A stretch of 64,000 bases of DNA from Rhizobium vallis (GCF_003985155.1 NZ_ML133690.1:310001-374000), one strand, 5' to 3'; numbered from the stretch's first letter, positions 8,270 through 16,883 are shown. Numbers and translations are program-made. Notes: generated by a model from the letters alone, not told the origin.

Positions 8270-8749
8270 TTAGCTCAGGCCTGCTTTATCGAGGCCGTAG
8301 GCCTTGTCGGCCGAGCCGGGCACCGTCTTGAAGGCGACGTTGACGCGGTTCCAGGCGTTGATCGCCATGACGACGAAGGTCAGGTCGGAGATTTCCTTCT
8401 CCGAAAGCTGGCCGCGAACCCGCTCATAGATTTCATCGGGAATGCCACCTTCCGGCAGCTTCGTCAGGGCTTCGGTCCAGGCAAGGGCGGCGCGCTCGCG
8501 GGGAACGAACAGGTTCGATTCCCGCCAGATGGCGACGTGGTGGATGCGCAATTCGCTCTCGCCGAAGATCTTTGCCTGCTTCACATGCATGTCGAGGCAA
8601 AAGCCGCATCCATTGATCTGCGAAGCGCGGATCTCGATGAGCGCCTGAAGCTTTTCGTCGATCACGCTGCTCTTCAGCGCCATGCTGAATTCCATGAATT
8701 TCTTGAAAAGCTCGGGGGACTGCTGGGCGTAGTTCAATCGCTGGGTCAT
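8270..8749 (-). CDS. AhpD-like carboxymuconolactone decarboxylase family protein
   Basis: 159-aa all-helical protein of the CMD/alkylhydroperoxidase AhpD fold. The redox motif is CGFC (with H at SQINGCGFCLDMHVKQA), matching the E-x-C-x2-C-x3-H signature of thiol-dependent peroxidases. It is first in the AhpD-NmrA-cupin operon and is transcribed away from a LysR gene across the inverted repeat at 8764-8809, so expression is probably controlled by that regulator, for instance in response to peroxides or electrophiles. Confidence 0.9.
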   Translation of the reverse strand: MTQRLNYAQQSPELFKKFMEFSMALKSSVIDEKLQALIEIRASQINGCGFCLDMHVKQAKIFGESELRIHHVAIWRESNLFVPRERAALAWTEALTKLPEGGIPDEIYERVRGQLSEKEISDLTFVVMAINAWNRVNVAFKTVPGSADKAYGLDKAGLS

Positions 8750-8763
8750 GTCGTCTCTCCGTT

Positions 8764-8809
8764 AATTAAGGACATTTAATATCCTTATGGATAGAAGATA
8801 TCCTTAATT
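8764..8809. promoter_or_regulatory. Inverted repeat, likely LysR operator
   Basis: AATTAAGGA (8764-8772) and TCCTTAATT (8801-8809) are perfect 9-base inverted arms 28 bases apart. A third TCCTTA at 8782-8787 and a GGATA/TATCC pair lie between. The block sits directly before the AhpD-like gene and opposite the LysR gene, the usual place for a LysR dual site. Confidence 0.65.
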
Positions 8810-8881
8810 GCTGGACTGTAAAGCCATTCCAGCTTAGTCTGGCGGCATAAGGCCTATGCGCAAAAGTATGAGGGGGCGATC

Positions 8882-9808
8882 ATGGATATCGTATCGGCAT
8901 TACGGACGTTTCAGCGTGTCGCGGAGGCGGGCTCCTTCTCGGCGGCGGCGAACGATCTGGAGGTGACGCAGCCGGCGGTGTCGCGGCAGGTCGCGGCCCT
9001 TGAAAGCCATTTCAACACGCGGCTGCTGCATCGCACGACGAGCGGCCTGTCACTGACGGCGGAGGGAGAGCGGATGCTGCCGATGGCGCTCAGGATTCTC
9101 GAAGCGGTGGAAGAGCTGGGCGAGGCTGCCGGATCGGACGGAACCACGGCTTCCGGAAAGGTCAGGCTCAGCGTTCCGGCGCCGCTCGGCCTCTTTCTCA
9201 GCGAACGGCTCGGCGATCTTATTGCCGCTCATCCGAAATTATCGGTGGAACTGATTTTCCGCGAGCAATGCTCCGACATGATCGAGGAGCGCCTGGACCT
9301 CGAAGTGCGTTTGGGTTCGGTCGCAGACAGTAGCCTCGTCTGCCGGCGGATCGGCTGGACGACCGCTTTCCTCGTCGCTTCGCCCGCCTACCTCGCGCGC
9401 AAGGCGGCGCCGCGCCAGCCGCGTGATATCAAGGACCATGAATGTCTGTGTTACAACAGGGCAGGCGAGGCCAATGCATGGTCGTTCTCGAACGGCTCGG
9501 AGGACATCTCCGTCAGGATCTCGCCGCGGCTGACCGCCTGCAACGCGGTTGCCATTCACAGGGCAGCGCTTGCCGGCGCTGGCCTTGCTGTGCTCTCCCA
9601 CATCATCGCCGTGCCGGATATCGTCGCCGGCCGGCTGATCCCGGTCATGGAGAATTTCCAGCCGAGCCGGCTGCCGATCACCGTCGTCTATCCCTCCAGA
9701 CGCAACATGGCGCTGCGCGTCAAGACGGTGCTGGATTTCCTCACCGATGCGATCGGGCAGGACCCCTCGATGTGCGCGAGCGGCGCGGATCGGCGGTGGA
9801 ACGGGTGA
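8882..9808 (+). CDS. LysR family transcriptional regulator
   Basis: 308-aa regulator. The N-terminal winged helix-turn-helix is plain (ALRTFQRVAEAGSFSAAAN, VTQPAVSRQVAALE), followed by a substrate-binding domain of the CrgA/DhsR-like group (GKVRLSVPAPLGLFLSERL, GSVADSSLVCRRIG). It is divergent from the AhpD-NmrA-cupin operon and probably controls it and itself through the repeat at 8764-8809. The last 15 residues are not conserved-looking. Effector unknown. Confidence 0.93.
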   Translation: MDIVSALRTFQRVAEAGSFSAAANDLEVTQPAVSRQVAALESHFNTRLLHRTTSGLSLTAEGERMLPMALRILEAVEELGEAAGSDGTTASGKVRLSVPAPLGLFLSERLGDLIAAHPKLSVELIFREQCSDMIEERLDLEVRLGSVADSSLVCRRIGWTTAFLVASPAYLARKAAPRQPRDIKDHECLCYNRAGEANAWSFSNGSEDISVRISPRLTACNAVAIHRAALAGAGLAVLSHIIAVPDIVAGRLIPVMENFQPSRLPITVVYPSRRNMALRVKTVLDFLTDAIGQDPSMCASGADRRWNG

Positions 9809-9911
9809 TCGTGCGGCGGAGGGGTTGGCGCGGGGATCTTGCCGTCATCGGCCCTGCCGCATCAGTTTCCGCCTTGCCTAACGCCCGCGAATCCTGCCAA
9901 GTCCTGCGATC

Positions 9912-11039
9912 ATGCAATTTGCGCCGCAACAAGACGAAGCCCTGAAGGCTGTTTCGAAATGGCTGAAGGAAGGGCGCTCGCCGCTCTTTCGCCTGTTCGG
10001 CTATGCCGGGACGGGCAAGACGACGCTTGCCCGGCATTTCGCCGAGAATGTCGATGGCGACGTGCTGTTTGCCGCCTTTACCGGCAAGGCCGCCCAGGTG
10101 CTGCGCTCGCGCGGCGCTTCCAACGCCCGGACGATCCATTCGCTAATCTACCGCCCGCGCGGCGAGGAAGCGGTGGAGGACGAGGAAACCGGCAAGACCT
10201 CGATTGCGCCGATGTTTTCGATCAACCGGCAGAGCCCGGTCGCCAAAGCGGCGCTGATCATCGTCGACGAATGCTCGATGGTGGACGAGGCGCTCGGCAA
10301 GGACCTGATGAGCTTCGGCACGCCGATCCTGGTGCTCGGCGATCCCGGCCAGTTGCCGCCGGTCAGCGGCGGCGGCTATTTCACCAACCAGGACCCGGAC
10401 TACCTGCTGACCGATATCCATCGGCAGGCGCGCGACAATCCGATCATCAAGCTTGCCATGCAGGTGCGCGAAGGCAACGAGGTGATGTACGGCGATTACG
10501 GCACGGCCCAGGTGATCTCGAAGAACGAGGTGACGCAGGATCTCGTGATGAAAGCAGACCAGGTGCTCGTCGGCACCAACCGGACACGGCGCCGCTACAA
10601 TCAGCGTCTGCGCGAGCTGAAAGGTTTCAACGCCGATTATCCGCAGACCGGCGACAAGCTCGTCTGCCTCCGCAACGATCCGGCCAAGGGTCTGCTCAAC
10701 GGCTCGCTCTGGCAGGTGATGACCTCGTCCAAGGAAACGACCAAGCCCGGCATCAATCTGCTGGTCCGTCCCGAGGACGACGACATGGACCGCGGTGCGG
10801 CTAAGATCAAACTGCTCAAGCAGGCCTTCGAGGATGTCGAAGGCGAGATCCCCTGGAACACGCGCAAGCGCTATGACGAATTCGATTACGGTTATGCCCT
10901 GACTGTGCACAAGGCGCAGGGTTCGCAGTGGAACGACGTCGTGCTCTTCGATGAGAGCTGGGCCTTTCGCGATACGCGGGAACGCTGGCTCTATACCGCG
11001 ATCACGCGCGCGGCGGAGACGCTGACGATCGTGCGCTGA
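9912..11039 (+). CDS. Dda/RecD-like superfamily 1 DNA helicase
   Basis: 375-aa stand-alone SF1B helicase. Motif I is GYAGTGKTT, motif II IIVDECSM, motif III LVLGDPGQLPPV, with the C-terminal UvrD_C_2 motifs LTVHKAQGSQW and ERWLYTAITRA. The size and layout match phage T4 Dda-like helicases and bacterial homologues rather than full RecD (no N-terminal domain), so it probably unwinds DNA 5' to 3' in repair or replication restart. No recB/recC gene is nearby. Followed by a block of three small palindromes before the convergent MerR-type gene. Confidence 0.92.
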   Translation: MQFAPQQDEALKAVSKWLKEGRSPLFRLFGYAGTGKTTLARHFAENVDGDVLFAAFTGKAAQVLRSRGASNARTIHSLIYRPRGEEAVEDEETGKTSIAPMFSINRQSPVAKAALIIVDECSMVDEALGKDLMSFGTPILVLGDPGQLPPVSGGGYFTNQDPDYLLTDIHRQARDNPIIKLAMQVREGNEVMYGDYGTAQVISKNEVTQDLVMKADQVLVGTNRTRRRYNQRLRELKGFNADYPQTGDKLVCLRNDPAKGLLNGSLWQVMTSSKETTKPGINLLVRPEDDDMDRGAAKIKLLKQAFEDVEGEIPWNTRKRYDEFDYGYALTVHKAQGSQWNDVVLFDESWAFRDTRERWLYTAITRAAETLTIVR

Positions 11040-11043
11040 TCCC

Positions 11044-11103
11044 GATCACGTCAGTGATCTCTTGATTCCGATCACGTTAGTGATGTCCATCACATCCGTG
11101 ATG
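11044..11103. repeat. Three tandem small palindromes between convergent genes
   Basis: GATCACGTCAGTGATC (11044-11059), GATCACGTTAGTGATG (11070-11085) and CATCACATCCGTGATG (11088-11103) share the form ATCAC-N6-GTGAT. They lie between two convergent stops (11039 and 11147). They could be binding sites or a bidirectional transcription stop; no T-run follows. Confidence 0.6.
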
Positions 11104-11146
11104 AGGCCGAACGAGAGAATGGACGGTGGCGGCCGTCGGGAATGCC

Positions 11147-11839
11147 CTAAGCTTGCACGATGCCGAGCAGAACGGCCTTGGCGATCGCCTGGAAGCGGTT
11201 GTTGGCGCGGAATTTCAGGATGATTCCAGCTTCGAGATCCCTGGTCTCGTCATGCTTCAGGTCGAGCGCCCGGGCGATTCGCTGGGTGGAATAGCCTTCT
11301 GCCATCAGTTCCAGGCAGCGAAGCTCCCGCGGGTTCAGGCTGGAGCTGTCCTGATTATCGTTCAGCGGCGCCACCTCCACGCTGCCGTCGAAATCCAGGA
11401 GATCGCCGACCTGCTGGAGCTGGCGGTGCAGCGTCGACATCTCGGCCGTCAGCTCGCGCTGGCGCACCTGCAGGGCCTCGCGGAACATTGCCTCGGCCGA
11501 TTCCTGCGAATCGGCTTTGCGAAGCTCGTCCATCAGTTCCTGGATGACGGCGATCGGCATGCCCGTCTCGCGACAGACGGTGATGACGGCCATGCGCATC
11601 ACGTCGTCCTGGCCGTAGACCCGCATCAGGCCGATGCGATTGGCGGAGATCAACCCCTTTTCCTGGTAGAAATGCAGTGTCCTGTGCGTAACGCCGAATG
11701 CGTTGGCCATATCGGCAATGGGCACGGGACCGTCGGGTAGATCCGGCGGCAGCGCAGCCGAAGGCAGAAACCGGTATTTCGACCGGGCCTCCGAAGCAAT
11801 ACCGGCGGTAGCAAACAGGCGTTTGGAACCGTCTGGCAT
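11147..11839 (-). CDS. MerR-type regulator fused to a LuxR/GerE helix-turn-helix
   Basis: 230-aa protein with two DNA-binding domains. Residues of about 40-115 form a MerR winged helix (PIADMANAFGVTHRTLHFYQ, then GLMRVYGQDDVMRM), followed by a coiled coil (about 120-150). The last 65 residues match a LuxR/GerE domain (LNPRELRCLELMAEGYST, IARALDL, FRANNRFQAIAKAVLLGIV). No Cys ligands of metal-sensing MerR proteins are present. The ATG at 11839 is chosen for AGGAGGG four bases upstream. A 440-base leader region lies upstream, divergent to pdxJ. Target and signal unknown. Confidence 0.88.
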   Translation of the reverse strand: MPDGSKRLFATAGIASEARSKYRFLPSAALPPDLPDGPVPIADMANAFGVTHRTLHFYQEKGLISANRIGLMRVYGQDDVMRMAVITVCRETGMPIAVIQELMDELRKADSQESAEAMFREALQVRQRELTAEMSTLHRQLQQVGDLLDFDGSVEVAPLNDNQDSSSLNPRELRCLELMAEGYSTQRIARALDLKHDETRDLEAGIILKFRANNRFQAIAKAVLLGIVQA

Positions 11840-12282
11840 GAACCCTCCTAGGGCACCTTGTTGCACCTCATGCGGTTTTGCCAGTTGCTTCCCGGGCGCG
11901 GCGAGTGGGGTTTCCTCTAGGCGTTCTTGTCATTGGGAAAGAAGCAGTACGCGGCCTACCAACGCGATACGATGTCCACGTTATGCGCGAACGAGTCTTT
12001 TTATAAGTGCTAAAAATAATCTCTTTTAAATGGGATAGCAACGTGACGGCCTAATTTACCAAGGGGTTAAGTGTGCTGCAGCAAAACATGCGCTGCATTG
12101 CAGCATTGGTTGGTCATCTTTCGGGGCGACGGGAATTACTGTCTGCGGTACGCCTGTGCCGTCGAATGCGGCGGCTAAACGCAATGCTCATCAGCGATCG
12201 GCATCGCATCCATCTGCGAATCTCGTTGGTCATCGCACGGCACTTGGCATAAAAGCAGGCCTCCCGTTTCCGTGACCGATGG
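11840..12282. other. Long divergent intergenic region, no gene
   Basis: No coding frame with family features was seen. It is AT-richer than its surroundings around 11995-12035 (promoter-like) and holds an inverted repeat TGCTGCA (12074-12080) with TGCAGCA (12099-12105). It must contain promoters for the MerR-LuxR gene and for pdxJ. Confidence 0.5.
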
Positions 12283-13044
12283 ATGCCAGCCATGCCCGCC
12301 AAGCTCTCCGTAAACCTCAATGCCATCGCCATGCTGCGCAACCGGCGCGATCTGCCGTGGCCAAGCGTCGAAGCGTTGGGGCGCATTGCGCTTGCCTCCG
12401 GCGCCAGCGGTCTGACGGTGCATCCGCGCCCCGACCAGCGACACATCCGCTTTTCCGACCTGCCCGTCATCCGCAACCTGATCGACGACGACTTCCCCAA
12501 GGCCGAATTCAACATCGAGGGTTATCCCACAGAGGAATTCTTCGAACTCTGCGCTGGCGCCGCACCCGAGCAGGTGACGCTGGTGCCCGACGATCCCGCA
12601 CAGGCGACGTCCGATCACGGCTGGGATTTCCGCAAGCACCGGGCGTTTCTCACCGATGCCGTCGCGCGGCTGAAGACGATGGGATGCCGCGTCTCGCTGT
12701 TTGCCGACGGCGACGGGGATGCGGAAGCGGTCAAGATCGCCAAGGCTGTCGGCGCCGACCGGATCGAACTCTATACCGGCCCCTATGGCGGCTGTTACGA
12801 CGCGCCAGAGCGCGCCGCCCCGATCCTCGAAGCGCTAGGGCAGACCGCGGACGCGGCGCTCGCGATCGGCCTTGCCGTCAACGCCGGCCACGACCTGACG
12901 GTCGCAAACCTGCCCGCGCTGGTAAAGCGCATTCCTGATCTCGCCGAAGTCTCGATCGGCCATGGGCTCACTGCCGATGCGCTGGAATATGGTATGGCCG
13001 AGACGGTGCGCCGCTTCTGCAGGGCTTGCGGGCAGAAGGTTTGA
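12283..13044 (+). CDS. pdxJ: Pyridoxine 5'-phosphate synthase
   Basis: 253-aa TIM-barrel enzyme that condenses 1-deoxy-D-xylulose 5-phosphate with 3-amino-2-oxopropyl phosphate to give pyridoxine 5'-phosphate in the DXP-dependent B6 pathway. Signature parts are [12 protein letters not shown] (phosphate and substrate loop), [11 protein letters not shown] (catalytic Glu) and [12 protein letters not shown] (His near the closing loop). The ATG at 12283 is used; a second in-frame ATG at 12292 is possible. It stands alone between the MerR-LuxR gene and a palindromic repeat. Confidence 0.95.
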   Translation: MPAMPAKLSVNLNAIAMLRNRRDLPWPSVEALGRIALASGASGLTVHPRPDQRHIRFSDLPVIRNLIDDDFPKAEFNIEGYPTEEFFELCAGAAPEQVTLVPDDPAQATSDHGWDFRKHRAFLTDAVARLKTMGCRVSLFADGDGDAEAVKIAKAVGADRIELYTGPYGGCYDAPERAAPILEALGQTADAALAIGLAVNAGHDLTVANLPALVKRIPDLAEVSIGHGLTADALEYGMAETVRRFCRACGQKV

Positions 13045-13384
13045 CGGTATCGTCGATCGGCGATATGGCGGTATAAACTGGGTCGTGCTGCCGGACTGGC
13101 AGTGCCTGGGGCACCCCCCTCTGCCCTGCCGGGCATCTCCCCCACAAGGGTGGAGATCGGCAAGATGCTTGACCATCGCTCCCCCTCAGACGGCACCGAC
13201 GACCACAATGCTTGAGTTGTTTGGGGAAGCCGGTGCGCCCAGCCAATCTCCACCCTTGTGGGGGAGATGCCCGGCAGGGCAGAGGGGGGTGTCCCACGGC
13301 ACGCCCTCTCCTCCGTCATTCCTGTGACGTGCGTTTTCTCGCTGGCATTGCATCCCTGCGACGTTGCGCAGGGATGCATAGAGC
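13045..13384. other. Intergenic gap occupied by a long inverted repeat
   Basis: No gene seen. The gap holds a family B palindromic element (13112-13291) between the ends of pdxJ and the minus-strand QorB-like gene. Confidence 0.75.
13112..13291. repeat. Palindromic intergenic repeat, family B (copy 1)
   Basis: Perfect 46-base inverted arms, 13112-13157 and 13246-13291, containing CTGCCCTGCCGGGCATCTCC and its complement, with an 88-base loop. A second copy with 56-base arms lies at 61694-61866 and a fragment at 21904-21923. Confidence 0.9.
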
Positions 13385-14293
13385 TCAATGGCCTCCGGCG
13401 TTGCCCGAAGCCGTCAGCGCTGCCTTGTGTGCCACGAAGAAATCCTTCAGAGGCTGCGGCTTCCTGCCGGTCAGCTTGGTGAAATCTTCGGTGAGGATGG
13501 CGAATTTGCCGGCGCGGGTGTTGGCGTCGGCGGAGACCAGCATGTCGGCGACGAAGCCGGGGAGGCCGGCGCCGCGGATGCCCTGGCCGAGCTGCTCGTC
13601 ACTGACGTCGACCACTTCGAGCGGCTTGCCGGCGGCTTCGGAAGCGATGGCAGCGATCTGGCGGTTGGTCAGCAGCTCGGCGCCGGTCAGCGTATAGGCG
13701 GCGCTTTCTGATGTGCCCGACGCAAGGGCGGCGGCGATCGCCAGCGCGCAGTCGTCGCGCGAAATGGTCGAGATCTTGCCGTCGCCCGTGGCGCTGTACC
13801 ATTTGCCGCCCTGCAGGTTGTGCGGCATGCCGTGCAGGTAATTGTCGTGATACCAGGCGTCGCGGATGATCGTGTAAGCGAGGCCGCTCGCCTTGATGGC
13901 GTTTTCACTGCCGAGGTGGTCAGGTGCGAAGGTGACGAGCGAATCGTCGGGCGCCGGCATTGAGGTATAGGCAATGTGCTTGACGCCTGCCTTGGCGGCG
14001 GCAGCGACGGCGGCCTTGTGCTGGGCGAGACGCTTGCCAGGGGTGTCGAGCGCATCGGTGCTGATGATCAGCAGCCGGTCGACGCCGGCGAAAGCCTTCT
14101 CGAGGCCAGCCGCGTCATCGAAATCGGCCTTGCGGGTGACGACGCCCTTGCTTGCGAGCTCAGCGAGCTTTTCGGGGCTGCGCGTCGCCGCGACGATTTT
14201 GCCGGGGGCGACCTTGTAGGTCTCGATGAGGTGGTGGATGACACGCTGGCCGAGCTGTCCGGCAGCGCCGGTGACCAGGATGGTTTCGCTCAT
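13385..14293 (-). CDS. QorB-like NAD(P)H:quinone oxidoreductase
   Basis: 302-aa NmrA-like protein. The N-terminus MSETILVTGAAGQLGQRV carries the GxxGxxG loop; AATRSPEKLAELASKGV (NADP-selecting Arg) and HIAYTSMPAPDDS follow as in QorB (YtfG), which reduces quinones with NADPH. The ATG at 14293 is the natural start; a longer upstream frame would run through the divergent regulator. It sits opposite an HxlR-family gene of the QorR type, the same pairing as ytfG/ytfH, which supports redox control. An inverted repeat lies in the shared promoter region. Confidence 0.9.
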   Translation of the reverse strand: MSETILVTGAAGQLGQRVIHHLIETYKVAPGKIVAATRSPEKLAELASKGVVTRKADFDDAAGLEKAFAGVDRLLIISTDALDTPGKRLAQHKAAVAAAAKAGVKHIAYTSMPAPDDSLVTFAPDHLGSENAIKASGLAYTIIRDAWYHDNYLHGMPHNLQGGKWYSATGDGKISTISRDDCALAIAAALASGTSESAAYTLTGAELLTNRQIAAIASEAAGKPLEVVDVSDEQLGQGIRGAGLPGFVADMLVSADANTRAGKFAILTEDFTKLTGRKPQPLKDFFVAHKAALTASGNAGGH

Positions 14294-14323
14294 GGGTCGT
14301 TTCCTTTTGCGTTGGGCAAGGTG

Positions 14324-14338
14324 GTCTCGAAAAGAGAC
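14324..14338. promoter_or_regulatory. Inverted repeat in the QorB/HxlR promoter region
   Basis: GTCTC (14324-14328) and GAGAC (14334-14338) around a 5-base loop, within a 124-base gap between divergent genes. Plausible HxlR-type operator; short arms make it tentative. Confidence 0.4.
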
Positions 14339-14417
14339 TAACACTAGAATAGGAATTGACTTCGCGGTGTAAAGGAGGCAGTTTTTCGGCTCTACGTTAC
14401 CAAAAGGGAACCAGCAG

Positions 14418-14834
14418 ATGAGCGGCGCAGTCCTCAGTCTGAAGAACAGGATGCCGGGCGCGCGGCGCGAGATCGATCTCGCCAGTCTCGATTTTTCCAA
14501 TTGCCCGGTGCGGGACATGATGCAGCAGATCGGCGGCAAGTGGTCGACGCTGCTGCTCGAGGTGCTGGCGGCCCAGCCCCATCGTTTCGGCGAACTGCGG
14601 CGCCTACTCCCCGATATCTCGCAGCGCATGCTGACGCAGACGCTGCGCGACCTGCAGAGGGATGGTTACATCGCCCGCGAGGTCTTCCCGACCAAGCCGC
14701 CGAGCGTCGAATATTCGATGACCGATCTCGGCCGCTCGCTCTACCAGCCGCTGTCGCAGCTTCTGAACTGGGCGGAAGCGAACCACGAAGCGGTGCGCGC
14801 CGCCCGCTCGCGCTTCGATTCCGCCGATAGCTGA
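14418..14834 (+). CDS. HxlR family regulator (QorR-like)
   Basis: 138-aa winged-helix regulator. CPVRDMMQQIGGKWSTLLL and LPDISQRMLTQTLRDLQRDG are HxlR family core motifs. The single N-terminal cysteine, C29 in FSNCPVRD, corresponds to the redox-sensing Cys of QorR/YodB-type members, which lose DNA binding when it is modified by quinones or diamide. Transcribed away from the QorB-like reductase gene, its probable target. The stop is followed directly by a family C repeat that separates it from the convergent exporter gene. Confidence 0.92.
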   Translation: MSGAVLSLKNRMPGARREIDLASLDFSNCPVRDMMQQIGGKWSTLLLEVLAAQPHRFGELRRLLPDISQRMLTQTLRDLQRDGYIAREVFPTKPPSVEYSMTDLGRSLYQPLSQLLNWAEANHEAVRAARSRFDSADS

Positions 14835-14933
14835 AGCGCGTCGCGATCCCTCGCATTCCAGCGCCGCGCTTTAGTCTTTTGTGTTTCGGCATGTCTTGTC
14901 GCAAAGCCGCCGCAAACTTTGCGCGGCAGGCTC
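14835..14933. repeat. Palindromic intergenic repeat, family C (copy 1)
   Basis: Fills the space between the convergent HxlR and MFS genes. Starts GCGCGTCGCGAT and contains GCATGTCTTGTCGCAAAGCC with a CGCAAAG/CTTTGCG stem. A second copy lies at 20343-20448. Position suggests it can end transcription from both sides. Confidence 0.75.
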
Positions 14934-14937
14934 AGGC

Positions 14938-16146
14938 TTACTTGCCGCGCCCTTCCGTCAGGAACAGCAGGAAGGCCAGTGCCGGGAAGGCGAAGCCGAT
15001 CCAGGCCGTCATCGTCCAGCCGCCGGTCGCATAGGCCCAGCCGCCGAGTGCCGAGCCGAGCGCGCCGCCGGCAAAGAAGGTGGCCATGAACAGGCCGTTG
15101 AGGCGGCTGCGGTGTTCCGGGTTCAGCCCATAGATGGCGCGCTGGCCGCAGACGAGGTTGGTCGTTACCCCGAAATCGAGCATGATCGCCGCCACCGTTA
15201 GGAGGATCAGGGCGGTGAGCGAGCCGTCGCCCGCGAAATGGCTGATCAGGAAGGAAGCCATGCCGAGCAGCATGGCGATCGTCGTGGCGATCTTCGTCAT
15301 GCCGCGATCGGCAAGCCGGCCGGCGATCGGTGAGGCGACGGCGCCGGCCGCACCTGCCAGCGCGAAGAGGGCGATGCCGTTCTGCGTCAGGCCGAAGGCC
15401 GGGCTTGCGAGCAGCAGCGGTGTCGTCGTCCAGAACAGGCTGAAGGCGCCGAACATGCCGGCCTGATAGAGGGCGCGGCGCTGCAGCACGCGCGAGGTCA
15501 TCGCCAGATGGGCCATGGAGGCAAGCAACTCGCCATAGCGCAGCTTCGTCTTCGGCAGGCGCACGGGCAGGTTGGCGCGCAGGACGACGGCGAGCACGAT
15601 CATCAGCCCGGCGGTGAGGTAATAGACGACGTGCCAGGAGGACGCCTCGGCGACGAAGCTTGCGAAGGGGCGGGCGAGCATGATGCCGGCGAGCAGGCCG
15701 CTCATGACGTTGCCGACGACCTGGCCGCGTGTGGCATCCGGCGCCATGTTTGCCGCAAAGGGCACCAGCACCTGGACGGCGACCGAGGCGAGGCCAATGG
15801 AGAGCGAGGCGGTGAGGAAGGCGGCGGGCGTCGTCGACAGCGCTGCGCCGATCAGCGCAACTGCGGAGACTGAAATCAGCAGCAGGACGAGGCGACGGTT
15901 TTCAGTGAGGTCGCCGAGCGGCACGATCAGCAGCAGGCCGAGGCCGTAGCCGATCTGCGTCAGGGTGACGATCAGGCCGGTGGCGGCGGGAGTGAAGCCG
16001 AGATCGGCGCTGATCGGGCCGGCAAGCGGCTGGCCGTAATAAAGATTGGCGGCCACCAGCCCGCAGGCGGCGGCGAAAAGGAAGGTGAGCCAGGGCGATA
16101 GCGTTCGCGGAATGGCCTTTTCAGGCGTGGTGGCTGAAATGCTCAT
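14938..16146 (-). CDS. MFS transporter, drug exporter type
   Basis: 402-aa inner-membrane protein with about 12 hydrophobic segments. Typical major-facilitator features are the loop GDLTENRRLVLLL between helices 2 and 3 (motif A position) and a repeat of it at GRLADRGMTK in the second half. The pattern fits the DHA1-like proton-driven efflux group; substrate unknown. The ATG at 16146 is preceded by CCGGAG; a start at 16188 would lie in a non-conserved leader. It follows a TetR gene on the same strand by 109 bases, so TetR probably controls this exporter. Confidence 0.9.
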   Translation of the reverse strand: MSISATTPEKAIPRTLSPWLTFLFAAACGLVAANLYYGQPLAGPISADLGFTPAATGLIVTLTQIGYGLGLLLIVPLGDLTENRRLVLLLISVSAVALIGAALSTTPAAFLTASLSIGLASVAVQVLVPFAANMAPDATRGQVVGNVMSGLLAGIMLARPFASFVAEASSWHVVYYLTAGLMIVLAVVLRANLPVRLPKTKLRYGELLASMAHLAMTSRVLQRRALYQAGMFGAFSLFWTTTPLLLASPAFGLTQNGIALFALAGAAGAVASPIAGRLADRGMTKIATTIAMLLGMASFLISHFAGDGSLTALILLTVAAIMLDFGVTTNLVCGQRAIYGLNPEHRSRLNGLFMATFFAGGALGSALGGWAYATGGWTMTAWIGFAFPALAFLLFLTEGRGK

Positions 16147-16255
16147 CGGAAACTCCGGTATTCGAGGATTTGTGAAGATTGAATGCAAAAATACTGGCCG
16201 GGGCCACCCGATCCTTGACCGGATGCCGTTATCTTCAATCAGCTGGGGCCTGACC

Positions 16256-16879
16256 TCAGGTCACGAGCTTCATCGACGCTTCGGCCGCGGCGACCATCTC
16301 CTGCCTGCCGCGTCCTGTTTTGCCGATGACACGCAAACCCTTGGTGAAGCAAAGAAAGGCGAGGGCGGCGGCATCGGGGTCCACGGTCTGCGCAATGGAG
16401 CCGTCGGCCTGGCCGATGCGGATGAGATCGGCCATCAGCTTCTCGTCGGCGGCAAAGGCCGTCGCGACATGGGCGGCGGCTTCCTCGTCGAGGAGAGAGA
16501 AATCGTTGGCGCCGCCGACGACGAGGCAGCCTTTGCGGCCGGCATCGCCATAGGAGTTCTCGGTATAATACATCACCATCTGGAAGACTTTTTCGCGGCC
16601 CGTTTCCGCAGACGCGATCATCGCTTCCAGACGCCGGCGGCCGAGCTGGCGGTAGCGCGCAAAGGCGGCAAGAAAGACGCCGCGCTTGTCCTTGAACGCC
16701 TTGTAGATGCTGCCCGAAGCGAGATCCATCGCCTCGGTCAGGTCGCTGATCGAGGTGGCGTGGTAGCCGCGTTCGGAAAAGACCCGCAGGGCCGCATCCA
16801 GCGAGGCGTCCATATCGAACTCGCGCGGACGGCCACGGCTGCGGGCTTTTGCATCTGATGTGAGGTTGGCAACGGTCAT
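16256..16879 (-). CDS. TetR family repressor
   Basis: 207-aa regulator. The N-terminal helix-turn-helix reads FSERGYHATSISDLTEAMDLASGSIYKAFKDK, and the C-terminal effector domain carries CLVVGGAND as in the AcrR group. The ATG at 16879 is followed upstream by two palindromes (16884-16907), so autorepression is likely. It is first in a two-gene set with an MFS exporter. Confidence 0.92.
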   Translation of the reverse strand: MTVANLTSDAKARSRGRPREFDMDASLDAALRVFSERGYHATSISDLTEAMDLASGSIYKAFKDKRGVFLAAFARYRQLGRRRLEAMIASAETGREKVFQMVMYYTENSYGDAGRKGCLVVGGANDFSLLDEEAAAHVATAFAADEKLMADLIRIGQADGSIAQTVDPDAAALAFLCFTKGLRVIGKTGRGRQEMVAAAEASMKLVT

Positions 16880-16883
16880 GGCT

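Noticed and set aside
13112..13291. CRISPR-like array
   Set aside because: It is a single inverted repeat with no regularly spaced direct copies; no cas genes in the window.
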